The notes under the pieces are model-generated. The model worked only from the letters and a program-made list of their open reading frames with translations. It was not told the origin of the DNA and searched no databases. A stretch of 64,000 bases of DNA, taken from the NCBI GenBank assembly GCA_963855995.1, contig OY979724.1, positions 3,754,858-3,818,857 on the forward strand, in the 5' to 3' direction. Shown here piece by piece: positions 56,143 to 64,000 of the stretch (the stretch's first letter is position 1; every line of letters begins with the position of its first letter). A program made the position numbers and the translations under genes. This DNA comes from Muricea muricata (lineage: Eukaryota; Cnidaria; Anthozoa; Malacalcyonacea; Plexauridae).

Positions 56143-57403
56143 TATTAGATAATCACCAATAACCCCTTGTCTCGGTTTCAGGCGCGTTTTTTGCTTGGCA
56201 AACTTTTTTAATGGCATTGTATCTATATTTCGTTCAAATAAACCACAAGCATGTGTTTCCCAGACGGGTGCCACGAAATGAAACCATTTTTGACCTCAGC
56301 CCACGCGGCCCATATGTCTGTAGTAAGGACCAGACTGAACATTTCAAGGAGTCGCTTGTTTATAGCTCTGGATTTATTTAGACGAGAACTTCAGTCTTTC
56401 CGCGGTTTTTCGAAGAAGAATTCCAAACAAACGGGGCAGTGAATCCATTTACTTGAGTGAAAAGAATTGTGAGTCCTGTAAGGCCGGCGACGAGACCAAG
56501 TGTAGGACACTTGCTGAGTGACGAATCATGACGGATAGCTACGTATGTTAATGTTATAGTTTTCTATCTGTTTTTAATTCCACGAGCGATGTATTTTGTG
56601 TTTAACAAAAGTCGTATGTTCGTCAGGTGATATTTAGTTTCCAAACTTATCATAGCCGGCGCAAAAATAAAGGGGTTTTTTCTGTAAATACTTTAAGTCG
56701 ATTTAATCTTGTCTCCATTTGATTTCATGCGTGCCCGAATTTTCCAGGAAATTTTTGGGCCACCTATGCTTCCTTAATCTTTGGTTCGACTGAGGTGCTT
56801 TCTTCTGATATTTTGAAAGCGAATACTGAATATGAAGAAAACGCAGTCATAGTTTGAAAAGAAACAATTTTGAAAAAGGTAGGTGCAAATTTAATATAAG
56901 TTTGTCCATCTTTCGAAATATGAAGGCAAATTTGAAGGTTTTACAGTGGTTTTTTCGTAAAGATGAGATACAGTTTATGTGCTTACATAAGCATTTTTGT
57001 GATGTCGCTTAAGAACTCGCTAAATAGATAGGATAAGGAATCTTTCAGTCTTTGGGAAATGATGGAGTGTTTTAGTGTATTTTATAGTCTTTGAAAAATT
57101 TGCCAAATTTAGCTACAGTGGAAAATCCTAGTAAACACATGTACGCTGTAGAATCAGATCAATTGTGATTGAGTCTATGGTCTAGACTTATGGCCTTTAC
57201 TGGCAAGTAGCAGTTACTTTTACAGAGGTCTAGAAACTCGAAGATGCGATTTCAAATCCCGCTCGAGACAACGAATTTCTATCTGCTGATTGTAGAGCAA
57301 GGGGATAAATATGTGTTCTTCACAATCGCAACAAAGTTCTGCAGTGAATAACGTGTAGCCCCACTGGGCCACAACATAGGAAATTAAATTTTTGCCCTTA
57401 AAA
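56143..57403. other. Intergenic, includes second copy of the dispersed repeat
   Basis: No gene recognised. 56836-56975 repeats the 37443-37590 segment. Confidence 0.4.
56836..56975 (+). repeat. Dispersed repeat, copy 2 (of 37443-37590)
   Basis: About 90% identical to the 37443-37590 segment, with the same AAAAAGGTAGGTGCAA donor-like junction. After it, TTTATGTGCTTAC resembles sequence found about 380 bp further on in the first copy (near 37970), so this copy may have an internal deletion. Confidence 0.7.
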
Positions 57404-57601
57404 TTTGTGCAGCCCCAGTAGCCCAAATATCAGTGGTATTAATCAATTTCTGTTGAATAAACTACATTTAAAAAACTTCATTTCAGACCATGCGTAAACA
57501 GTGCAGTTGGAGACTGAGTACTAGTAACACTTTAAATGTAGTTTATTCAACAGAAAGTGATTAATACCACTGATATTTGGGCTACCTGGGGTGCAACAAA
57601 G
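57404..57601. mobile_element. MITE with ~65-bp inverted repeats
   Basis: TTGTGCAGCCCCAG..TAGCCCAAATATCAGTGGTA..TTGAATAAACTACATTTAAA on the left is complemented at 57530-57601 on the right, with a spacer of about 60 bp. Arms differ by only a few bases. Confidence 0.7.
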
Positions 57602-58086
57602 ATTATGTTTGGGTTAAATGAGATGCAACTCCCCCTCCCCCAAATTGTGTTTGACATGCACCTATGTACTGTATTATCTTTTATGGGCTGCAGCCACAAA
57701 AGATTAGGCATTATCACCTCCACATACCACAAAAACAAACAAATACTTGGTAAAAAAAAACTATTTTGTCAAATTATTACTTTTAAGTATTTAAAATTAG
57801 TTTTGTGGTTTGTGCACAAACAGACATGCCAACAGTTGGAGTAAGCAAAGAGGGAGGTTGAGTTCCAGCAGGGGCATAATTAAGGGAGGAAGGGGCATGG
57901 GGGAATTGCCTCACTCTGGTTGATGCCATGTTTGAATTTCAGTGCTCTAGGTTATTTGATAATATGTACGAGATTATTAAACAAAGAATGTGATTGTATG
58001 TTTCCACGTATATAATTCAAACCAAGATACAGTAATATCAAGAAGCAGTCATTTAAATATTTTAAACAGGAAAGTTCAAAGTTTCA

Positions 58087-58327
58087 CTAGCTAAAAGTGC
58101 CCCTAGTCATTTTTAGCCTCTCTTCAAGGTTCAAATTTGTGTATGTCACTGACTTGGCATGTGCAATAACTTGTTTTGGTGGTTGCCATTCATAGCATTC
58201 AAGTTATTGCCTTCCAAATACATTTATCATTGTTATTGATATGCCAAGTAGGTTATTCCTAATTGATGTTGTGTCTTTGTACACACTTATAGAAGCATGC
58301 CCTTTTTTAGCATCCTTTCCAAGTTTA
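58087..58327 (-). pseudogene. hAT-family transposase C-terminal end, copy B
   Basis: Begins LGKDAKKGHA directly after the copia LTR, continuing the host frame from the other side of the insertion. It ends CYEWQPPKQVIAHAKSVTYT and NLNLEERLKMTRGTFS with a stop at 58087-58089. Frameshifts or stops lie between. This is the tail following the hAT dimerisation region. Confidence 0.75.
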
Positions 58328-58514
58328 TGTTAAGAATAGAGGTCTGCAAATCGAAATATTTGTTTATCAACCCATTTTTACTATGTAGAGAAACAACAAA
58401 AGTATTATACTAAAAAGTACTATATTGAAGGATAGAAACCTCCAGAATCTGAACACATGGAATATTAATTAGTATTTGTTACTTGTTGTTACACTGAATA
58501 TTGAGTTCTCAACA
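58328..58514 (-). repeat. 3' LTR of copia copy B
   Basis: 187 bp; on the minus strand TGTTGAGAACTC..TTCTTAACA, with TG..CA ends. It follows directly on the pol stop region (pol ends at 58548). Confidence 0.85.
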
Positions 58515-58547
58515 CAATGGCTGCTGACACTAAATGATTAAATGTCA

Positions 58548-60130
58548 CTACTCAATATCTATAACACCTAACTTATCTCTTCAATGTTCAAAAGTAACTT
58601 TACCTAAACCTTCATGTTCTCACTTGGACAGTATTTAAGAGATATTCATTGTATTGATCTGCTTGACTTGTTCTTGCACAAAATGATACATCTCAATACA
58701 CGCTTAGTGCGATTATGGAGTTTTGAACTTCTAGATAGTTCAATAGCTCTTTTGTTATCTTCAAAGATTATAGATGGATCAGTTTGTTTTAACCAAACTG
58801 ATCTCCTTAACCAAATTGCTTCTTGACTTGCTATACTCATTGCAATATACTCATGTGGTCAATCTTGCAAAAAGGCTTGTCTTCTACTGCACCAGCTTAT
58901 GGTGTTAACTTGAATCTGGAAAACATATCCTGGAGCCAAACCGCATGTACTCACACCACCCCCCCCCCCAGTCTGCATAGGAATATCCGGTTAGGATAGG
59001 ATCTGCACCATCTGCTTTAAACACTAAACCATAGTTGAGTGCTCCTTGAATGTAACGTAACATTCGCTCTATATCTTGGCAATGTTCCTTTCCTGGTTTC
59101 GGCATAAATTTTGAAAGAACACCAACAGCATCAGCTAAATCTAAACGCCTTCTAGTGATAGCATACGTTAAACATCCAATTGCCATTTGATATGCCAGGA
59201 CATCATCTTCATCTTCTCGTACGGGTTCTTCCTTGTTTGAGTAGAGTGGATACTGGCTTGCATTTTTCCGTATCAAATCGTTTTAAGGACTTCTTCAAGA
59301 TATTTCTTCTGAGTAATCGAAAGTGTTCTTGGTCTTCGATATCGTTTAACAGACGTACCGAGAACATAGTGTAACTATCCAGGGTCTTCAACTTTGAATC
59401 TTTTGGCCAACGGCAATTTCTTTTCCTCGAGCATCTTTCTGTTGTTTGAAAACCGTATAGTGTCATCGACATAAAGAGAAATAATGACAAAATCAATCTT
59501 TCCATTCTTTCGCTTCACCGACTTGGTGTAAACACACTGATCAGCACCGCATTTCATGTATCCATTAGACAAGAAGAAAGTGTCAATTGCAACATTCCAA
59601 CACTTTGCAGCTTGTTTTGAACCATAAATGCTCTTGTTCAGTTTGCACACATAATCTGTCGCTCTTCATTAACAAATCCTTCCGGTTGTTCCATATATAT
59701 TTCATCTTCAAGATCGCCTTGTAAAAATGCGGTTTTAACACCCATTTGATGAATGTCCCAATCGCACACATTTGCCACGGCTAACAACGATCTTATCGAG
59801 TCGTTACGGGCTACTGGCGAGAAAACTTCTTGATAATCGATACCTTGTGATTAAGAATAACCTTTCGTGACTAACCGAGCCTTGTATTTTTGAATTGAAC
59901 CACTAGCATCTCTTTTCACTTTAAACACGCATCGACTTCCTACGAAGTTTTTCCTTCTGGACATGCGACAAGATCCCATGTATGATTGTCCATGTGGGAG
60001 TCATATTCAGACCTTGTAACTTTGTTCCATTCAGCAGAATGTTCTCCTGAGAAAGCTTCATTTATGGTAAGTGGTTCATTGATATCAGAGGTTACTTGAA
60101 ACATAACATTCTTCATCAAATCTCGCAAGT
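58548..60130 (-). pseudogene. copia reverse transcriptase and RNase H, copy B
   Basis: In broken frames the minus strand encodes the entry segment EWNKVTRSEYDSHMDNHTWD, CKLNKSIYGSKQAAKCWNVA, and the polymerase active-site block VIISLYVDDT with the two catalytic aspartates. Then come LADAVGVLSKFMPKPGKEHC, LRYIQGALNYGLVFKADGAD, the RNase H GYSYADWGG block and SIIFEDNKRAIELSRSSKLH. At least five frameshifts or stops. The enzyme would copy element RNA into DNA in cytosolic particles in an intact relative; this copy is dead. Confidence 0.88.
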
Positions 60131-60379
60131 GGTTTGCACTGTCTCTCTCCTAACTGTTCCAACTCTCTTAAGAAATTGTCTTCATATGTTGCTCCCACTT
60201 GCCCATCATCGGGTCTGTGATCAACAGCTACATCTTGTTCCTCTGGGTCAACAGGAACATTTTGGTCAGCACCATCATTTCTATTCTCTTTAGATGGACT
60301 TCGTGGAACTTACACATCACTTTGGGTGTAATCACTAAATGAATCAGTAGAATGTTCAGTTCCAAACTCATGAAACTTT

Positions 60380-61110
60380 CCTTCTAGGAATACGAGATCA
60401 CGACTGCGATGATTTGCTCGAAATTGGATCAGAGAATTTGCATCCTTTCACACCATCAGGATAGCCAACGAACATTGCTTTACGAATATTGCTTTGCCTG
60501 ACTTTGCTTCGAGTTTCTTTCGTTGATTATCAGAAACATGAACAAACGAGATACATCTAAGAACTTTAAGATTCGCAGCATCGGGTTTTCTCTTGAAGAG
60601 ACATTCATAAGGCGTGATTTCTTTCGGGGCTGTAGTAGGACTTCGATTCCTCTAGTAAACAGCTGTGTTCACTACTTCACCCCAGAAAACATTTGGCATA
60701 TTTGAGTGGGTTAGCATTGACCGGGCAGATTCAACAATTGTGCGATTAATCATCTCTGCGACTCCATTTTGAGCAGGATTGGAGGAAACAGTTAACTGAT
60801 GAATAATTCCTTTCTCTTTCAGAAATGCATCAAACGCTTTGGAGCAGTATTCTATTCTCCATTGTCTGCTCGCAAACTTTGACTTGTTTCCTAGTGAAGT
60901 TTTCAGCGAAATTATAAAATTTCTTAAACTTCTGTAGAACTTCATCTTTGGTCTTCACGAAGTAAACAGACGTATGACGGGCATAATCATCGATAAATGT
61001 AAAATAATATCGAGAACCTCCCAGTGAACTAGCAAACACACAGCTGTGGACCTACCACATACATCACTGTGAATCACTTCAAATGGTTCAGCAGCACGCC
61101 ATAACACAGG
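60380..61110 (-). pseudogene. copia integrase, copy B
   Basis: The minus strand encodes SLGGSRYYFTFIDDYARHTS with the first catalytic Asp, FDAFLKEKGIIHQLTVSSNP and AQNGVAEMINRTIVESARSM with the catalytic Glu, and MPNVFWGEVVNTAVY. The frame breaks after FTRKQVKV (near 60890) and again near 60652. Unlike copy A, the catalytic middle is retained. Confidence 0.85.
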
Positions 61111-61400
61111 CTTCGTAGATTACACTGTTTTGATCAATTGGATTGTCCATCCCTTTGGTCATCATTAATTTCATATTATTGTCCATGCCTAGGTGACCAA
61201 ACCGATAATGCCATAATTTCAAACTTGATTAATCCATTGCAACATTCACATGCTCATCAGCAACAACTTTCAATACATAAAGCTTTCCAGTCATTCCACC
61301 AATTGCTAAAAGTTTGGAATTACGGGATATCTTACATACACCGTCCTACAACATAACTGTGGCTCCTAATTTTTCCGTTGCACGCACCGAGGGCAAATTC
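61110..61400 (-). pseudogene. copia protease/GAG-pre-integrase region, copy B
   Basis: Minus-strand fragments such as KLYVLKVVADEHVNVAMD and LGHLGMDNNMK, in broken frames, match the His/Cys-type pre-integrase region preceding the integrase core. No intact aspartic protease motif can be read with confidence. Confidence 0.5.
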
Positions 61401-61586
61401 TTCTCAAGATCTGGCAAATACAACACTTCGCGTAAAGATATTGGTTAAGTTTGACCATCAACGTCAGATGTAATGTGGTAAGGATTGTACGACTGTCACC
61501 AAGATTCACCGCACAAGGTTGTTTAAACTCTACATATTCAGTCAAACGATCTCTTTCGAACGACATGTGCTGAGTACCTTCAGAGT

Positions 61587-62520
61587 TTATAATCCAATCG
61601 ACTTACCAACGACATTAGATGTAAAGACTGATAATGCTTCATTATCACACTTATCAGGGCTTTGGTCTTCAGCATCACGAGCAGCATCTTTGGATTTTGT
61701 ACCTTTATTAGTGGGATTATTCGGGTCTTCTCTTGTACAGGTATTTCGCTTCGGGCAATCTCGTACAAAATGTCCTTCCTCGTGACAATTGTAATATTTG
61801 CTTCGAAATACTTTTCTCTCTGTTTTGACCATAATTTTGACTTGTATTTCCACTTCCAAACTTCGATTTTCCGACAGAAAAAGCGTCCTCGCTATTTTTT
61901 GCATCACTGCTACGATCAACATGATTCAACAGCGTATTTTTAACTTTCTCCTATGATAGATTTCCTTCACCAACAGCATCCAGAGCAGTTATGAGTTATC
62001 AAAGGCTTGCAATCCTCGGGCAAACTAACTAGCAGCGTCATCGCCAACTCTTTATCATCGATTTGAACATCCATTTCTATGAACATATCATGCAAGGATC
62101 TCAATCTACTAATGTGCTCCGACATATCATCACCACTGTGAAAACTACAGGAATAACATTGTCGACGTAGCCTCGCCTTTTGTAAAAGCGATTCACGGGC
62201 AAAATTGATTTCGTAGAGCATCGCAGGCCTCCTTAGCAGTCGTCGTTTCTCTCACATGTAATCGCTGTTCGATCTCGATCTCCAAACAAATATATGTCCA
62301 TGCTTTCTTAGCACTCGAATTAAAGTTTCCGCTCGAATGATCTAGCGCAGTATACTTCCCGGATATTCAGCACTTCCATTTGCGTGTCCAAATAGATCCA
62401 TGCTGTCCAAGTATAGCCGCATATTAAACACTCATGTTCGATAATTTGAACCGTTTAACTTCGCGAACTTGAATGCGAGTTTGTCTCAGAAGAGACCATG
62501 CTGTCTTCGCTTCAACCAAA
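61587..62520 (-). pseudogene. copia gag with zinc knuckle, copy B
   Basis: The capsid-like UBN2-type region reads FARESLLQKARLRRQCYSCS, HISRLRSLHDMFIEMDVQID and DKELAMTLLVSLPEDCKPLI. Downstream is a CCHC zinc knuckle, YYNCHEEGHFVRDCPKR, in which the first Cys is replaced by Tyr. A frameshift near 62200 separates the upstream TAKEACDALRNQF segment. Gag would package element RNA in an intact relative. Confidence 0.8.
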
Positions 62521-62589
62521 GTACAAACATCAATAGAAAAACAAATACTCGAACTCGTTCAATGGACCTACACTTTTGTATCACGTTTC

Positions 62590-62601
62590 CTGGGCCCATA
62601 A
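62590..62601 (-). promoter_or_regulatory. copia primer-binding site (initiator-Met tRNA anticodon arm)
   Basis: Two bases inside the 5' LTR the minus strand reads TTATGGGCCCAG, complementary to CTGGGCCCATAA of the animal initiator-Met tRNA anticodon stem-loop. Ty1/copia elements such as Drosophila copia prime from an internal half of this tRNA, so the position and sequence agree with the family. Confidence 0.8.
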
Positions 62602-62603
62602 TC

Positions 62604-62796
62604 TGTTAAGATTAGAGATCTGCAAATCGAAACATTTGTTTATCAACCCATTTTTACTATGCAGAGAAACAACAAAAGTGTTTACAGAAAAAGTACTTTA
62701 TCAAAGGACAGAAACTTCCAAAATCAGAACACATGGAATATTTATTAGCTAGTGTAATTGTTACTTGATGTTACACGGAATATCGAGTTCTCAACA
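62604..62796 (-). repeat. 5' LTR of copia copy B
   Basis: 193 bp, minus-strand TGTTGAGAACTCG..TCTTAACA. Compared with the 3' LTR there are about 20 substitutions and a few indels. Confidence 0.85.
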
Positions 62797-64000
62797 GGTT
62801 ATGTCTACCATCAGTACAGATCTTCCTGATAGTGCTAGAAACACTTTCACAGTATGCATTACTATGAGGAATGAGGAGCAGAATTTTAACCAGCTTATAA
62901 AAATGCTGGAAGCGAGGTAGACCTTAGAACGGGTCCTTCAGCAAGGAAATTTTGTGGCAGTCAATTCAAATTGGTTCATCATCCTCATCATAGTAAGCTG
63001 GAAGTTCTTTGTCAGGTGCAGCTTGATTATCAAGAAATTCAGACTCAAGATCATTTACATAACTTGAATTGATAACATTAGAAAATCTTTTCATAATCAC
63101 TTCTAATTCATTAGTTGATGTTTGATTCATTTCTGGAAGTCTTGAAAAAGGTGAATGACTTTATCACTTCGCTGTGTTCCATTGATGTTTGCAAGTACTT
63201 GGTGCATGTCATATAAAATTTTTGCATTCTTTTAAGAATTTCTGGTATTGGCTGGTGCCAATGATATCAGAATCTCGTGCATACTGTTTGGTCATAGCTC
63301 CAATGAAGATCTCATAATCATTCCTTAAGAAATCTCGATTATCTAGATCAATATGGGTTAAATCTTCTTAAGAGGAAAATTACTTGTGGACGAATGAGTC
63401 TTGTCAGCAATGAACGGTAAGGACGAATGGTAGACTGAAGTAACATATGTATCAGTGGTTCCTCTAAATGAAGGAAGGTATTGAAGCAGTCAAAGATTGA
63501 ACAAACATAGCATACAATTTGGTGACGGGGCTTTTGAATGCCTTTTCTATCTTGTTTCTCGATTGGTCTGCCCATCACCTTCAGGACCATCTTGCAGGTC
63601 AAAATAGGAAAGAAAATATGATTCCAAACAGTCCCATTGTTTAAGAGTTCTTTCAAGACATTTACCAAGACTTGGCCATCTTGTGGATACATGCTTTATT
63701 AACTGTGCTTTACGCTTTACACTTTGCCGAAAATGATAATAAATGCCAATTACAAAATCTTCAATACTGACTATGAGTTCTTTAGCTTCTTTTCCAGTAC
63801 ACATATGAGCTAAATGACAAAGACATACTACATCATTGGTTACCCTGGGAGTCTTTTGTTTTCTTTAGGAGGCTATCATGAGGTTTAACCGTTGAGTTTG
63901 TATTGTCAGATGAATTACTAACGCAATTGTCCCAACTCAGTGAGAAGTTGTCCTTGACTACTTCATTGCATGCATCATACATTTGTTGTGCTGCTGACCC
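62797..64000 (-). pseudogene. hAT-family transposase, main part, copy B (runs off the window)
   Basis: Minus-strand reading from the window edge: QQMYDACNEVVKDNFSLSW, MCTGKEAKELIVSIEDFVIG, HVSTRWPSLGKCLERTLKQW, KAFKSPVTKLYAMFVQ, FNTFLHLEEPLIHMLLQSTI, DNRDFLRNDYEIFIGAMTKQ, LESEFLDNQAAPDKELPAYY, and finally IPHSNAYCESVFSTIRKICT just before the copia junction at 62797. The STRW block belongs to the RNase-H-like catalytic core and the PHSNA..E..FS block to the C-terminal hAT dimerisation region. Frames are interrupted near 63540 and elsewhere, so the gene was disabled by the copia insertion and by point decay. Confidence 0.8.

Larger units (their letters stand above)
58328..62796 (-). mobile_element. 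Ty1/copia LTR retrotransposon, copy B (4.47 kb, degenerate)
   Basis: Complete in outline: LTR, primer-binding site, gag, integrase, reverse transcriptase/RNase H, LTR, in Ty1/copia (Pseudoviridae) gene order with integrase before reverse transcriptase. The flanking 5-mers on the minus strand are TAACC (upstream) and TAAAC (downstream), a 5-bp target duplication with one later change. The two LTRs differ at roughly 10% of positions, indicating an old insertion. All coding regions contain frameshifts. Confidence 0.9.
57869..64000 (-). mobile_element. Composite copy B: hAT transposon interrupted by a Ty1/copia element (runs off the window)
   Basis: The low-coordinate end is a hAT-like terminus, CAGGGGCATAATTAAGG at 57869. 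The transposase reads on the minus strand from beyond 64000 to about 62797, is interrupted by the copia element 58328-62796, and resumes at 58327 to its stop near 58087. The other hAT end lies outside the window. Confidence 0.8.

Noticed and set aside
41572-62796. Endogenous retrovirus
   Set aside because: Integrase lies before reverse transcriptase, the primer site is an internal initiator-Met tRNA half, there is no envelope gene, and the motifs are Ty1/copia.

Overview
This is an AT-rich, intron-containing animal genomic window, most likely from an anthozoan cnidarian (stony coral or sea anemone). The reasons are a two-exon ETS transcription factor with consensus splice sites, a very large TPR-CHAT protein of the type expanded in cnidarians, Ty1/copia and hAT elements with protein remnants of the kind I associate with cnidarian genomes, a tyrosine-recombinase transposon relic, and a dense load of short inverted-repeat (MITE-like) elements. 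The species call is inference; no operon, ribosome-binding-site or phage logic is present. Several long open frames in the window have no ATG and begin at TTG or GTG, so they are not gene starts in a eukaryote.

Layout. 1-4.8 kb: repeats only, including a MITE with a TTA target duplication (510-690) and a near-perfect 150-bp palindrome with 7-bp flanking repeats (2856-3005). 4.8-6.9 kb: minus-strand ETS gene; its two exons join in phase to 308 codons, and the intron carries a 24-25-bp minisatellite. 7.2-8.8 kb: low-complexity sequence. 8.8-22.4 kb: no gene; a strongly decayed repeat landscape derived at least partly from an 80-bp unit, best preserved as a tandem block near 21.9-22.37 kb. 22.4-29.5 kb: largely featureless. 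29.5-34.75 kb: inverted-repeat elements, including an hAT-type MITE with an exact 8-bp duplication nested in another inverted repeat, and a 754-bp foldback-like element. 35-38 kb: unassigned open frames and repeats. 38-41.2 kb: nested MITEs, a 1.3-kb inverted-repeat element and a broken tyrosine recombinase.

41.26-46.74 kb and 57.87-64 kb are two directly oriented copies of one composite: an hAT-family transposase gene split by a Ty1/copia element. Copy B keeps both LTRs, a primer-binding site matching the initiator-Met tRNA anticodon arm and a 5-bp target duplication (one base diverged). Copy A is internally deleted and lost one LTR. Both are disabled.

Between them lies the one large intact gene, 47540-51256 (+): a tandem array of 40-residue TPRs kept in exact 120-bp register, followed by a CHAT caspase-like protease domain with a His/Cys dyad. 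The repeats are nearly identical except at TPR helix-A positions 12 and 13, the usual ligand-contact positions, where codons vary mainly at bases one and two. Sequence just upstream is the same kind of TPR coding DNA but decayed by stops and frameshifts. A repeat-based sensor fused to a protease, with diversified groove residues and flanked by direct repeats able to drive copy-number change, is the most interesting candidate system here. Its sensing and immune role is inference.
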